Source: Anodontia alba
Lineage: Eukaryota > Mollusca > Bivalvia > Lucinida > Lucinidae
Length of the DNA: 64,000 bases
Reading direction: 5' to 3'
Assembly (NCBI GenBank): GCA_964016985.1
Contig: OZ024826.1
Coordinates: forward strand, 73,166,768 to 73,230,767
The notes beneath the pieces were generated by a model that made no database searches, was not told the origin of the DNA, and saw nothing but the letters and a program-made list of their open reading frames with translations. Shown here piece after piece: positions 31,303 to 41,757 of the stretch; position 1 is the first letter of the stretch, and every line of letters starts with the position of its first letter. A program made the position numbers and the translations under genes.

Positions 31303-31623
31303 TATGTTCAATTTGCACGGTGGTCTTCTGCCTCATCAGTGAAACGTCATAGTAGAACGCGTATAATCATGAACACTAAGATGAAACAAAGCAAAGGGCG
31401 ATCGGAAGCTAGAGCACAAGAAATCAACAAGTAGGACCATGATGGCACCAAAGTATCAACCAAATGCATCAACTAGCTTTTCATTGCATAATCGAAGAAT
31501 CAGGTTGACTGTCAAAATTGATTTTTGAGCATAATATACCTAGTCGTCTGCCTTCACTTAGTGCTTAAATATGTGTGTGACTAAGCTTAGCGTTGCCTAA
31601 TTGCATTTTTCCAATGGGTTTTT
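31303..31623. other. unannotated interval
   Basis: GTCTTCTGCCTCATCAGTGA and AATCATGAACACTAAGATGA near 31325-31385 resemble sequence at about 55245-55320 beside an RT2 tail, so this may be a distant RT2-associated fragment. Nothing else is recognised. Confidence 0.35.
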
Positions 31624-31819
31624 ATAAACCCTTTCAGCCCTATAAACCAAAACAGATATTTTGGCAAACAGAGAAGATCAATATGTGACGGCTCGTGACG
31701 AGCCTTCTCTTCAGGAACTACATTGTTTGCTATTCTGTTCTGTTTTTGACAACCCTTATTTATATCAACATGTGACCAAATTCAAGTCCACTTAAAAAAC
31801 TCAGACATGAAAGGGTTAA
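31624..31819. mobile_element. M2 MITE
   Basis: AACCCTTTCAGCCCTATAAA to GACATGAAAGGGTTAA. The core is GTGACGGCTCGTGACGAGCC. The left TTAA has changed to ATAAA. Confidence 0.75.
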
Positions 31820-31926
31820 AGCGTGCCACCCACTTTATTGTACAATTGTGTGGGACAAGAAAACGACCCGCCAAGGAAAGATAAATGAGGGAGAAGAGTC
31901 TGATTATACTTGTGATTATACCTGTA

Positions 31927-32305
31927 TACAGTCGACTCTCAATGGCTCGAACGTCTTTGGGACCATGGAAATTTGTTCGAGACATGGGTAGTTCGAGCCA
32001 CTGAGGGTTAATCATGGCACCAGTTCAGGAAGCAAATAGCGATAATTTAGGGAAATCTTTTCGATTTTCTACACAACGATTGTATGTTGAGTGTACTCAT
32101 TAGTGGAGTTTGATATTACACTGTGGCCTCGAAGAAGCGATTCTAATGAGTACACAAAACATACAATTCCATGATACAATCAGAAAAAATCCTAATTATT
32201 TGTTTTCTTGAGCTATTGGAAGAATTTTGTAGGGACTGAAGAAAGAGCTCGAATCATCCACGGTGAACGAGCCATCCGTGTTCGAGCCATTGATGTTATA
32301 CTGTA
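31927..32305. mobile_element. M4 MITE, TACTCATTAG form
   Basis: TACAGTCGACTCTCAATGGC at the left and TTGATGTTATACTGTA at the right. The centre carries ATGTTGAGTGTACTCATTAG and ATTCTAATGAGTACACAAAA, the hairpin type also used by M3, around a short insert. The motif GGCTCGAA near the ends pairs with TTCGAGCC. Confidence 0.8.
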
Positions 32306-32432
32306 ATAAGCAATAAACTTCCAGATGCATTTCCTGCTTCATGCAAGTATAAGTAAAGGTTGGTATCACATAGACATACATTTATACGAAGCCAACACCA
32401 CATAAAACTATTCTAAATGTATATCAAGTGGT

Positions 32433-32575
32433 CCGGGACACTGCATTTCCCACAAAAATGCATGTGCAAACAGTGCAGGCTGATCAGACTTTGCCTGAAG
32501 ACGCTTGGGAGGATTGGTTACCCACTCATGTCTTGCGAAGACTCTGATCAGACTGTGCTGGGCGGGACGGTAATT
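32433..32575. mobile_element. M9 element, left part
   Basis: GACACTGCATTTCCCACAAA and AATGCATGTGCAAACAGTGC give the M9 left end. AGGCTGATCAGACTTTGCC and GCGAAGACTCTGATCAGACT carry the core. The right end is not found. Confidence 0.6.
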
Positions 32576-32882
32576 TTGTATGTTATTTCATACAAGTAAT
32601 ACACTCGTAAACTTTGAGACTAGACTTATGCCCTTCCAGTACTATTTGATAACCCAAAGCATAAATCTGCACTTGATGCAAACACTTCATCGTATTGACG
32701 TGTTTGTGTATTGCGGGCGGTATCTCCATTAATTGATAACGTTTATGTAGTCAATAAGTTATTCAAAAGCCTTTTCTTGTTCAACTGTCATCTGTCATTT
32801 CAGTCACTTGTTTGTTTCGATCATAATTTTAAGAAAAAAAAAAAAAAAAAAAAAAAAGACACAGGACCAGACAGTTCTAGTC
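32576..32882. other. unannotated interval ending in poly(A)
   Basis: A poly(A) run of about 24 bases at 32832-32857. Nothing else recognised. Confidence 0.4.
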
Positions 32883-33147
32883 TTAATCCGTTCATCCCTA
32901 CAGACCAAAACAGATACCTGTACAAATAGTGTAGATCCAGATCAGACGGCTCATTACGAGCCGTCTCATCAGGATCTACACTATCTGTCATTTTGTTTTG
33001 ATTTTTGACTGAGACCCCTATTTGGAACAATGGTTCTGACCAGATTCAAAGGTGGAAAAGTCCACTTCAGAAACCTCGGGCGTGGCGGGGGCGGGGGGGG
33101 GGGGAGGAGGAGGGTGCAGGGGTGGTGGGGAGGTGTGAAAGGGTTAA
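32883..33147. mobile_element. M2 MITE with G-rich insertion
   Basis: TTAATCCGTTCATCCC to GTGAAAGGGTTAA. The core hairpin is GACGGCTCATTACGAGCCGT. Between the ACTTCAGAAACCTCGG arm and the right end lies a G-rich stretch of roughly 60 bases (33078-33138) absent from the other M2 copies. Confidence 0.8.
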
Positions 33148-33269
33148 AGTCACCTGTCATGCGACCATGCTCTAACACCAGTAAATTATCTTCACCTGCT
33201 TTATGCTTGATTCAGACGGTCAATCAGAGAAATCAGTCATAATTCTGTTTCGTGAAACTTGTTTTTAAC

Positions 33270-33400
33270 AACCGTAATGGTGCGGTGGTTATGTCTCCTG
33301 ACTGGAGGGCTGGGCGCTGCCATCGAAACCGGCATGGGTTCGAACCCCATTCAAGCCAGTGGTATTTCATATATCTCCCTATACACTTTTTTCTAGTAAT
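33270..33400 (+). repeat. tRNA-derived SINE-like element
   Basis: TGGTGCGGTGGTTATGTCTC, CTGACTGGAGGGCTGGGCGC and ATGGGTTCGAACCCCATTCA. GGTTCGAACCC at 33337-33347 matches the RNA polymerase III B box. The A-box position holds TGGTTATGTCTCC, weaker than consensus. Followed by AGCCAGTGGTATTTCAT. The spacing suits a tRNA-derived SINE head or a tRNA pseudogene. Confidence 0.6.
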
Positions 33401-33509
33401 GACCCTAGGCCGCAGTTCTTTGTTGATTTTTCTTTAAATCTTAAATATATCACTTACTATAGAAATTACATAACTCAAACCAATCTCTGGTCGTAAGTTT
33501 TATTTTAGG

Positions 33510-33575
33510 GTAAATGTTTGAGAAAAAAAAACAAAAAAAAAACAAAAAAAAAAAACAAAAAAAAAAAACAATAAG
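33510..33575. repeat. A-rich tract
   Basis: Runs of 7-9 A separated by single C. Confidence 0.85.
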
Positions 33576-33884
33576 GACAAATAGCTTTTAATAAGATATG
33601 GTCAGTCAAATGAAATATTGTTTTCATTTGGAATAAAACGCCAATGAAATAACATCTTTCCAAATGACGTCCAAAGGACTGTAGATGGTATATTTGCATA
33701 ATGATATGCTGTGTGCATTTATCGGGTTGATGTTCCGTCTACGAATATTTTTGTATGACCAATATATATTATATTTTATGAACCAACATACATGTCATTG
33801 TGTATAATGTGAAACAAAAGACACGGGCTGACTGACCAGCGCTAATAAAGAGATGAATGGTACTGCATACACTTGGTAGACTTT
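33576..33884. other. unannotated interval
   Basis: Nothing recognised. Confidence 0.4.
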
Positions 33885-34060
33885 TCACCATTTCCGCTTT
33901 GGGAGGCAGCGTTTGTGACTTCCTGTTTGCTTTATTGCCCTTCTGAAAATGGGAAAATGAGTCTATCCTCTAAGGAAAGAATTTGCTTCTTATGGAAGCA
34001 AGTTCTTTCCTTATAGAGTAGATCTCTTTTCAAGAGGGGACACGATCAATTTTACAGAGT
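33885..34060. repeat. M6 hairpin, well preserved
   Basis: GACTTCCTGTTTGCTTTATT, GAGTCTATCCTCTAAGGAAA, GAATTTGCTTCTTATGGAAG, CAAGTTCTTTCCTTATAGAG and TAGATCTCTTTTCAAGAGGG. The stem is TCTAAGGAAAGAATTTGCTT against AAGCAAGTTCTTTCCTTATA. Confidence 0.7.
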
Positions 34061-35185
34061 TTTCTCCTCTGTAAATGAACCACCCCCTTACGCAGGATTG
34101 TTTTGGTTAGAGTAGTACAACAGACTTGTGGTATCTCTGTTCAGGGAGTTGACTGGATCGTTAAACCTCAAACAAACAAATAAAATCTCTGTTCAGGGTT
34201 AATAATTTTCCACCAACATAAACTACGAAACTCTCTGTGGTAAAACATACATTTATTGAGACGATTTTAACAAACACAAGCAGACATGGCTACACATGTA
34301 TATAAATGTGAAATTATCAAACAAAAAATATACATTGTCCGTTTTGTTCATTAGGGTCATTCTGGAATTTTTGATAATTTATGTGAAGGTCACAGATAAT
34401 TGAGGGTCTAATTGACGCAACTAGCTAACCTGCCCAGATTCTGCTGTTTTAGTCTTGCGAGTGTGTATCAAAGGTAATTTCTTTAAGAATCAGTTTAGGT
34501 TGCCAAATTTCATTTAAATATGCAATATTTTACAGAAAAGAGTCTTTAACTTAAAATTATTAAAAATATATATCTTGTCCATACTTTTATCCTTTAGATG
34601 TATGCTCCGAAACAATAATATTCGAAATTTATTTAGAAAACAAAAACTGGATTATAACATGTGACTGTTTCCGCGTATGTGTGTGTCCGAGTATATAAGT
34701 ATGTTAAACACTCATTGTTGGACAACTTGAGTTATATTTTATACTGGGACCAAGACGCTTTGCATTCTAATTTCACACTGAAAAGAAAATTCCTTCATGC
34801 TTCTATTGGTCATTACAGAATTCCGCATTTATACATTTAATCATACAGAATTCCGTATTTATACGTTTAATCTTACTTATACCAGGGTTTGTGCGCAGTA
34901 CGATGGGCACAAGCGAGTGCATTATCGCACGTACATGCGCAGAACTATGATGTATAAATGATGTATCACATTTTCATGCATGCAGAACAATCACATGGTG
35001 AAATATTTCATGCTGAATGTTGGGAACTTTGGCTTCTATGTGATAACAAAATCACTCGCAAACCAACAATAAAAGCGCCTGCTTTAAGGATTCATGTATT
35101 ACGTATTCTTGCCTCACATTTGTTTATTTCTCTAAGCAGAAAGGAAGCATGCCTGTGTTTGCCTGTCTTCTGAAAAGGAGTCTAC
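34061..35185. other. mostly unannotated interval
   Basis: 34145-34182 has ATCGTTAAACCTCAAACAAA, which resembles the 3' end of molluscan SINE-type repeats; compare CGTTAAACCCTAAACAAC at about 57260. No gene is recognised in the rest. Confidence 0.4.
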
Positions 35186-35295
35186 ACGAAATAGAAAGAA
35201 TTTAATCCCTTGGGAATACAATTCTTTCATTTTTTCATATATCCCTTTTTTTCAGAGGGGGGTTTAGACTGCAAGAAAGCAAACAGAGAATCATA
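35186..35295. repeat. M6-like hairpin
   Basis: AAAGAATTTAATCCCTTGGG, AATACAATTCTTTCATTTTT and CAGAGGGGGGTTTAGACTGC. Confidence 0.5.
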
Positions 35296-35439
35296 AACAT
35301 TATCACCCTTTTAAACAGTGAAGAAAGGTCTATCAAGGTTATCCAGTCCTCTTTCATTATTAAAATGTCTTTGATTTGAATTGTGGAAATTTATACTTGC
35401 TAGGCTCCAAAGCTGTAGGCACTGTTTTCAAGGAACAAA

Positions 35440-35545
35440 AGCGTTGATGTTTTTATTTCTCCATGAACGCAGATTTTGTGGGTATTCATTAAAAGCACCT
35501 CGACCAGACGCCTCTAACAACATATCTTGCAAGGAAAAAAAATCA
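35440..35545. repeat. decayed M3-type hairpin core
   Basis: TTATTTCTCCATGAACGCAG, GTGGGTATTCATTAAAAGCA and CCTCGACCAGACGCCTCTAA. The second arm is shortened. Confidence 0.5.
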
Positions 35546-35616
35546 ATAAAAAATGATGTTCTGGGTACTCTTTTATCAAGAGCTATTGAAGCCATGGATG
35601 GAAGTGTCACAGCATA

Positions 35617-35845
35617 TCAACCCATTTATGCCAAGCGTCCCATAAAAAGGACATTGGCAAACAATGTAGACCCAGATCAGACGCCGCAGAACGCGGCGTC
35701 TGATCAGGGTCTACATTGTTTGCAATAAATATAGGCATTTCTAGAAAACGTACTACCAATAAAACTAAACAGACACCCCTTCTATTAAAAATGGATCAGT
35801 CCAAAGAGGTGAGGTAAAAGAGTCTATTTGGCATAAATGGGTTAA
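35617..35845. mobile_element. M1 MITE, full length
   Basis: TCAACCCATTTATGCCAAGC to GGCATAAATGGGTTAA, with a perfect core AGACGCCGCAGAACGCGGCG and the pair AACAATGTAGACCC / GGGTCTACATTGTT. This is the best-preserved M1 here: the paired A-to-T change in both stem arms points to arm conversion or to a young copy. Confidence 0.9.
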
Positions 35846-36150
35846 GACTAGAAAGAGGAGAAGGAATTGGTATTAAGCAAACTAAAACAGATTTATTCAG
35901 ATCAAAGGTTTGATAGAAAGAACAGCCAAACTAAAATAAAATTTACACACTTTAAAACTCTGAACGTTCACCTATTTTTATGAATATTATGTCAGTGTTC
36001 TTACTAGCTATGCTTTAGCAAGACTTCGTCAAGCAAATAATGATTGACATTAGTGTTTATTTTACATATCATTTGAAGGTTCAATTATAGTCCACTGCGT
36101 TGTTCATGCTCATGCTCCAGATTTTATCTGATTACACAGTGTGAAAATTA
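35846..36150. other. unannotated interval
   Basis: Nothing recognised. Confidence 0.4.
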
Positions 36151-38120
36151 AAAAAAAAAAAAAAAAAAAAAATAGACAAAGTGCCCTGTGGGGCACGTAT
36201 ACCCCCGACCAGAGCTACCGCCACTTTTTAAAGAGCACAAAGTATGTAGCTTTGACTCTGGAGATGGCAGTTGTATGCTATATGTTATAACATTGAAAAA
36301 ATTCAATCACATAGAATATGAAGCCCTTGACCTCAAAGGTCAGGCACAGGTGCAGGGATTGAGCTAAATAAAACTTTAGCCCTATAACTATCACCATATA
36401 CTAGTGAAATCAATCAGTCTTTATAATATAAGCAAAAATGACATTTGTATGAAAAGTCTGTGACCTTGACTTAAAAGCCATGCCACAGCTTGGGGATGGT
36501 GCCGAGAAAAACTTTAGACCTATATATACCATCATGCTTAATATTAATGAAACCAACAAAAGGGTCTTCATAATATAGCTATATAAATTTTAATGAAACT
36601 TTTAAGGTGACCTGTCTACATATCGGTAAAGAATCACAAAAATATCTTAAAGATTTTTTAGAGTTATTGCCCGCTCAAGATTTAAATAACTAAGGGAGAA
36701 AACTGCAGAATGGAGTCAGTTAGAGTGTCATTCTTGAATGTGATATGCCTACTCAATGTCCTCTACATGCTGGTGAAGTATCATGAAAATATCTTAACGT
36801 GTTTTAAAATTATGGTTCGCACAAAATTTTTACAATTCTTGAGACAATGGGAGATAACTCATGGACCAAGTCAGTTAGAATTGTCTTTCTTGTACCTGAC
36901 ACCCATACTAAATGCCCTCTACAACCTGACAGTTTCCTGAAAATAGCTCTAAGGGTAGTTTGGAGTTATGGAGTGCACAATAATGCGTTTATGGACAGAC
37001 AGATGGATGAACGGATTCCATGATGATAGCTATATACCCTAAACCTCTCGGTAGGAGGATAAATAAATTCAACAAAAGGTCTTGATGATATAGCTATATA
37101 AATTTAGATGCATTTTTTTACTTTTATATGAAATTTCTAAGTCTGTGACCTTGACCTCAAGGTCATACCCGGGGATGGGGATGATGCTGAGTAAAACTCT
37201 AGACCTATATCTGCCAACATGTAAAATATAAATGAAATTCCTCAAAGGATCTTGATAATATAGCTATATAAACATAAACACAAAAATTTTGACTTATTTA
37301 TGAAAATTAGAAGTCCGTGACCTTGACCCCAAGGTTATCCCCCGGGATAGGGTTGGTGCTGATAAAAAATAAGCCCTATATCTACCATCAGGCCAAATAT
37401 CATGAAATACATCAAAGGGTCTTCATAATATAAGGTCTTATAAACTTTAATGTTAAAACTTTGACCCTAAGACAAAAAAAAGTATGAAAGAATAATGCTT
37501 CAACGAACGGACGGACAGAGGAACAGATTCCTTGCTGATATATCCGCTCGAACTTTCAATTAGGGGATAATGAAATTTAACAAAAGGTCTTGATGATATG
37601 GCTATATAAACTTAAACGCAAATTTTTTTTTTATTTTTATATGAAATGTCTAAGTTTGTGACCTTGACCTCGGTCACACCCTGGGAGGGGATCATGCGCA
37701 GTAAGACTCTAGGCCGATATCTAGCAACATGTCAAATATAAATGAAATTCCTCAAGGGTCTTGATGATATAGCTATATAAACTTAAACACAAAAAAACTT
37801 TGACTTTTTATGAAAATTCTGTCCGTGACCTTGACCCCAAGGTCACCCCCAGGGTGGGGATGGTGCTGATAAAAACTTTAGACCTATATCTACCATCATG
37901 CCAAATATGAATGAAATTCATCAAAGGGTCTTCAAAATATGAGGTCTTATAAACTTTAACGCAAAAACTTTGACCCTGTGACGGAAAGACGAACGAACGA
38001 ACGAACGTACGAACGAACGAACGTACGTACAAACGAACGAACGGACGAATGGAAAAGAGAAAACTATATACCCCCCCCCCCCCCCACACACACACACATA
38101 CTTCGTATGTCGGGGGTATA
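36151..38120. repeat. composite hierarchical tandem repeat bounded by TATACCCCCGAC
   Basis: A poly(A) run (36151-36172) and GTGCCCTGTGGGGCAC precede TATACCCCCGAC at 36198. The far end reads GTCGGGGGTATA at 38109-38120. Between them, TGACCTTGACC-TCAAGGTCA-type segments recur near 36458, 37143, 37313, 37653 and 37822, about 170 bp or twice that apart. Each leads to AGACCTATATCTACCATCAT and GGGTCTTGATGATATAGCTA. A larger unit ends with GGACGGACAGA... and TATATACCC near 37058, 37565 and 38075, so three units of about 510-550 bp contain the smaller ones. No coding frame runs through it. Confidence 0.75.
37985..38100. repeat. GAAC/GTAC tetramers, poly(C) and AC repeat
   Basis: GAACGAACGAACGAACGTAC-type tetramers at 37987-38050, a C run of about 17 at 38070-38086, then ACACAC to 38098. 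These lie inside the last unit of the composite repeat. Confidence 0.85.
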
Positions 38121-38545
38121 ATAAGTTATAGAATTCAGGCATAATATATGAAGTGAAAATGCGCGACTTTCTGAGTTTTGAGTGAGCACTTCTGAATATA
38201 AAAGCACTTTTCGTCTCGGGTGGTCAGGTGTTAAATTGAAAGCATAGAGACAACTTGGGTAAAATATTACTAAATAGAAGGCTAATTTATATTTTAGAAG
38301 CCACAAGACAGCAAAATGTAGCCCAGCTACCATCATTCAATGTTCAGACAGTTATTTTTTGATCTTTGTTTGGTACAGTTGTCCCGTGATGTCGTCAATA
38401 AATTATCATGCTTGAGATGTCGACTCCTTTGTGTGTTGTAGACATCCCTTTGTGACACTGCTTCTACTCATCTCTATTATTAGTTAGCCGGGCAGGTGTG
38501 AAGCAGTATTAAATTTATCACTGTACATACCCCTGTTTAATCATA
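38121..38545. other. unannotated interval
   Basis: Nothing recognised. Confidence 0.4.
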
Positions 38546-38888
38546 TACAGTCGAACCTCGTTATCTCGAACTCGCTTATTTCGAATTACCGCTTATCTCG
38601 AAGTGAAAATCTGATCCCTGTTTTAACATGCAACTATGACAACCGGTTACAAAATAATGTGGAAAAGAGGAGAAATTGCTCCTAAGGCCTAAGGAGCAAT
38701 TTCTCCTCTTTTCCAAATTAATATATATATATATCTAACTTTAGGAGTCAAATTACATATTCATTTGTTAAATGTGTTGTTCAATTTATTGTTTTCCTCA
38801 CTCTCTCAACTCTGATATGTCGAGGTACAGATATCTCGAAGTGTTTCAGTGAGTCCCTTGGAATTCGAGATAACGAGAGTCGACTGTA
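38546..38888. mobile_element. M4 MITE with long internal hairpin
   Basis: TACAGTCGAACCTCGTTATC and GATAACGAGAGTCGACTGTA are terminal inverted repeats, with TA at each end. At 38661-38714 two 27 bp arms (GGAAAAGAGGAGAAATTGCT and AGCAATTTCTCCTCTTTTCC) pair with one mismatch. TTATTTCGAATTACCGCTTATCTCG-like subterminal repeats are present. Confidence 0.85.
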
Positions 38889-39479
38889 CTATAGGGGAAG
38901 TGACTGTATACATTACACAGACTTGTTAAAGCAACGAATAACTGTACAAAATCCCAAACATGTTATCTACCTTGTCTTACATTTATCTTCTGGTAAACTT
39001 CAACGTACTTAATGGTCTCTTAATAAGTATCAGGAAAATATTGCTAACAACCGAGCATCACTGATGGCAGTCATGTTGTTTCTGTATCTATCAGATAACG
39101 AAAAAATATATGAACCCAGCATGAAGAAAGCGCCCTCAGGGAACATGGCATCGACAAGTTTCTAGATCAGCTTGCATCTTAGCGTAACCACACCTGACCT
39201 TTTCTAGTCTGTGATATATTCTACAGTAGCCATCGCTTATATATATAAGAAAACAAAACAGACAGTGGGGTCTCAATCATATTGTAAGGATGCGCTGGCT
39301 GATCTGTGCCTATGCCTTCAGCACATGGCTAAGTACTTTTGTCCCATAGCACATTTAATATAATAAAAAATCAAGACACAAAGGATAAAATACAACAGAG
39401 TAATTACTAAGCTAATTACCTAGACGAAATGAAGTGGATGAAAGAGACAGATATTTTCTGTGCAACGCAAGTCAAAGGC
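38889..39479. other. mostly unannotated interval
   Basis: A weak M9-type trace (CTAGATCAGCTTGCATCTTA) lies near 39160. Nothing else recognised. Confidence 0.4.
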
Positions 39480-39775
39480 CCTTTTGCCATAAATGGGCAT
39501 TTGCACTTTCAATTCGGGGTCTTAGCAATTCGACCTGAAACTACAAGAAATTTTCCATCATTTCTAAGATGAGGGATAACTTTTATGACTTCTTGTTTGG
39601 TTTTCTATAAGCAAATATCTTCTGAAAATTGGTCCATAATAAAAGGAAATAATTTTTTTCCTAATGAGCAATTGTCCTCCAGTAAGAGTGCACCCTTTAT
39701 TCAAAATGAAGGAAAACCAATTTTCACAGAGTTGTCGCCCCTAAAATGGGGTTTATTCCGCTTAAGGAATCGTTA
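39480..39775. repeat. M6-type hairpins
   Basis: TTATGACTTCTTGTTTGGTT, CTGAAAATTGGTCCATAATA, AAAGGAAATAATTTTTTTCC and TAATGAGCAATTGTCCTCC. The M6 lead-in is followed by a loose hairpin; a 63-codon frame across it is not coding. Confidence 0.45.
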
Positions 39776-40019
39776 GATACTGTAGGATGTGTGCAGGTGA
39801 TCTAGACCTTTGCTGTTAATGTATGGTATGATTGCCATTTTCTTATGTTGCATATCATTCATCTCAGAGAGGCTGTATTTTGTTTTTCTTTTCATTTTAA
39901 TTATTTTGTAATTTGATGGTCTGCAATGTGTGCTGTGTCATTGTAAAAGGATAGTTGACGGAATGAAAAAATAATGCGATGACCAGAAAAGATCAGGCAT
40001 TTAAGGGTAATGAATACAT

Positions 40020-40200
40020 TTTAGGGGAGGCAACTCTGTCAAAATTGTTTGTCTCCCTTTTGAAAAAGAGTCCTGTCTAAAAGAAACTGAATTGCTCCCA
40101 GTAGGAGCAAACTGTTTCCTTTTAAGTAAGATCCCTTTTCAGAAGGGGATTGATGTTCAGGAAAACGAAAAGAGAGTTATAGAAGTTTTCTCCCTTGTAA
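40020..40200. repeat. M6 hairpin
   Basis: AACTGAATTGCTCCCAGTAG, GAGCAAACTGTTTCCTTTTA, AGTAAGATCCCTTTTCAGAA and GGGG, with CTCCCTTTTGAAAAAGAGTC ahead of it. Confidence 0.6.
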
Positions 40201-40360
40201 AGACGGCCGTTAATCTCCCAGGTGCATTCATTCACCTCAATCGAACAACGTTGACAATGTGCATAGACGGTATTTACCATGTCAGTATTATAGGTGAGTT
40301 GTTCAACGAACAGATACACATACTATACATGTAAATTACGGTGTTCCAGTTTCTATGGAA

Positions 40361-40700
40361 TCCTTGACGGGGGGCTTCTAACTTTATGACTTCTTAGTTC
40401 TAATTTTATGAGTTCCTGCTTACAACTTCAGTATTTCTGGCTTTCATTTTCTAACTACTCACTTTTGTCCTCCTACTTCTTACTTCTAACTTCTGACATA
40501 ATCTTCAAACGTCAAACGTTTGACTTTTTATATCGAACTTCCGTTTCTTTACTTTCTACTTCTTATTTCTAATTTCTTATGTCAGACCTTGAAATTACCA
40601 ACTTCTTAACTTCAAAATAAAATTCTGTTTCCCTGTACTTGCAATATTCTACTTCTTATTCTAAAGTCTGCCTTCAATTTGCCATCATCGACTTCTTTAT
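40361..40700. repeat. (ACTTCTAACTTCT)-like degenerate simple repeat
   Basis: Repeated CTTCTAACTT, GACTTCTTAGTTCTAA and TACTTCTTACTTCTAACTTC units, drifting towards its edges. It is the opposite strand of the AGAAGT tracts at 41205-41405 and 41758-41850. Confidence 0.75.
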
Positions 40701-40800
40701 CCCCAACCTTAATCATACCTTCAATATGACCATCAATAATGAGATCTTGATAATCAAGAACGTGGGAAATGTCAAGAATTATTGAAGTCTTTAGTTGAAA

Positions 40801-41200
40801 ATAATGAAACTTGAAATCGCAAACCAGGAACTTGGCTATGCTTCCCTCTTTAATTGCACGACGGCGGTTCGGGCCACAGACTCAGTGACGGCCTCTTCGT
40901 AAAACTCTAATCAGTGGGTTGGGGCTTGACGATGTGTCTTTGGCTTGGCCTTCTGTGGTTCAACTATTGGTTTTCATTTACTCTGACATACAGTAGTCAT
41001 GAGTCCTCGTCTTTGTTTATGATCATGATTAATTTGATTTTTTTTATGTTTTCGCTTTGATGCATTGACTGATTCATACGTTTGTTCGATTTGCGCTTGT
41101 TTGGTTTTTGTCTGTTTCCTCTTCCTCTTGGTGTCTGGGAAAGTCTGCGATTTGTGATTGTGGCACTCTCTGGACATTTCTCTTACTTTTTTTAGAAGTC
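40801..41200 (+). pseudogene. RT2 C-terminal fragment and 3' UTR
   Basis: The frame from 40819 reads ANQELGYASLFNCTTAVRA then TDSVTASS and a stop at 40900-40902. This matches the FNCT...RASD C-terminus seen in the RT2 copy at 11.4 kb. After the stop, a 3' UTR with CAGTGGGTTGGGGCTTGACG and TTTCCTCTTCCTCTTGGTGT ends at CTCTTACTTTTTTT near 41192. A simple repeat follows it. Confidence 0.65.
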
Positions 41201-41202
41201 GG

Positions 41203-41405
41203 AAGGTAGAAGTTAGTGAGAACTCAGAAGTAAGGAGACGGAAGTTAGAAATTGGAAGCAAGAAGTCGGGATTTATAAGTAAAAGGTAGTAAGAAATCAG
41301 AAGAAAGAAGACTAAAGTTGTAAGTAAGAAGCCGGGTTAGAGGTAATAAGTCTTAATTAAGAAATTTGAACTTAAAAGAGAAATGTTAAATGTAAACAGC
41401 CTGAA
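41203..41405. repeat. AGAAGT-type tail repeat after RT2 3' UTR
   Basis: AGAAGTCGGAAGGTAGAAGT, AACTCAGAAGTAAGGAGACG, GCAAGAAGTCGGGATTTATA: hexamer-like units of G/A-rich sequence beginning directly after the T-rich end of the RT2 3' UTR. Confidence 0.7.
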
Positions 41406-41757
41406 GTTAGACCCAATGACGGCCTCTTCGTAAAACTTTAACCAGTGGGTTGGGGCTTGACGATATGTCTTTGGCTTGGTTCCGGTGTTAGTCTTATTCT
41501 TTGTAGCTTTGCGGTTTATTCTGCGGGGCGATTTGTTGTATGTCGTTCCATGTGTCATTTTGTTCTTGTGTTTTTCAGTCCTTTTAGTATAGCGATTACC
41601 TCGCTTGGGGAAGAGAGAGCTAATCTTAGTGCTTTTCGTACGTTTTTTCGATTTGTGCTTGTTTGGATTTGTCGGTTTCCTCTTCCTCTTGGGGTCTGGG
41701 AAGGGCTGCGGTTTGTGATTGTGGCACTTCCTGGACTTTTCTCTTACCTTTTTTTTT
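41400..41757 (+). pseudogene. RT2 C-terminal end and 3' UTR, second tandem copy
   Basis: CTGAAGTTAGACCCAATGAC and GGCCTCTTCGTAAAACTTTA give LKLDPMTASS and a stop at about 41430. The UTR (CAGTGGGTTGGGGCTTGACG, TCTTCCTCTTGGGGTCTGGG, CTTTTCTCTTACC) is close to that of the previous copy, and again an AGAAGT tract (41758-41850) follows. The long frames on both strands over this UTR are not coding. Confidence 0.65.

Noticed and set aside
33330..33360. Functional tRNA gene
   Set aside because: B box is good but the acceptor and anticodon stems do not pair and the A box is weak; SINE is more likely.
35381..35728. 115-codon + frame
   Set aside because: Runs through an M3-type hairpin remnant and an M1 element.
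37808..38336. Frames with Arg/Ser/Phe/Val repeats near 38.0 kb
   Set aside because: They come from GAAC/GTAC tetramers and poly(C) in the composite repeat.
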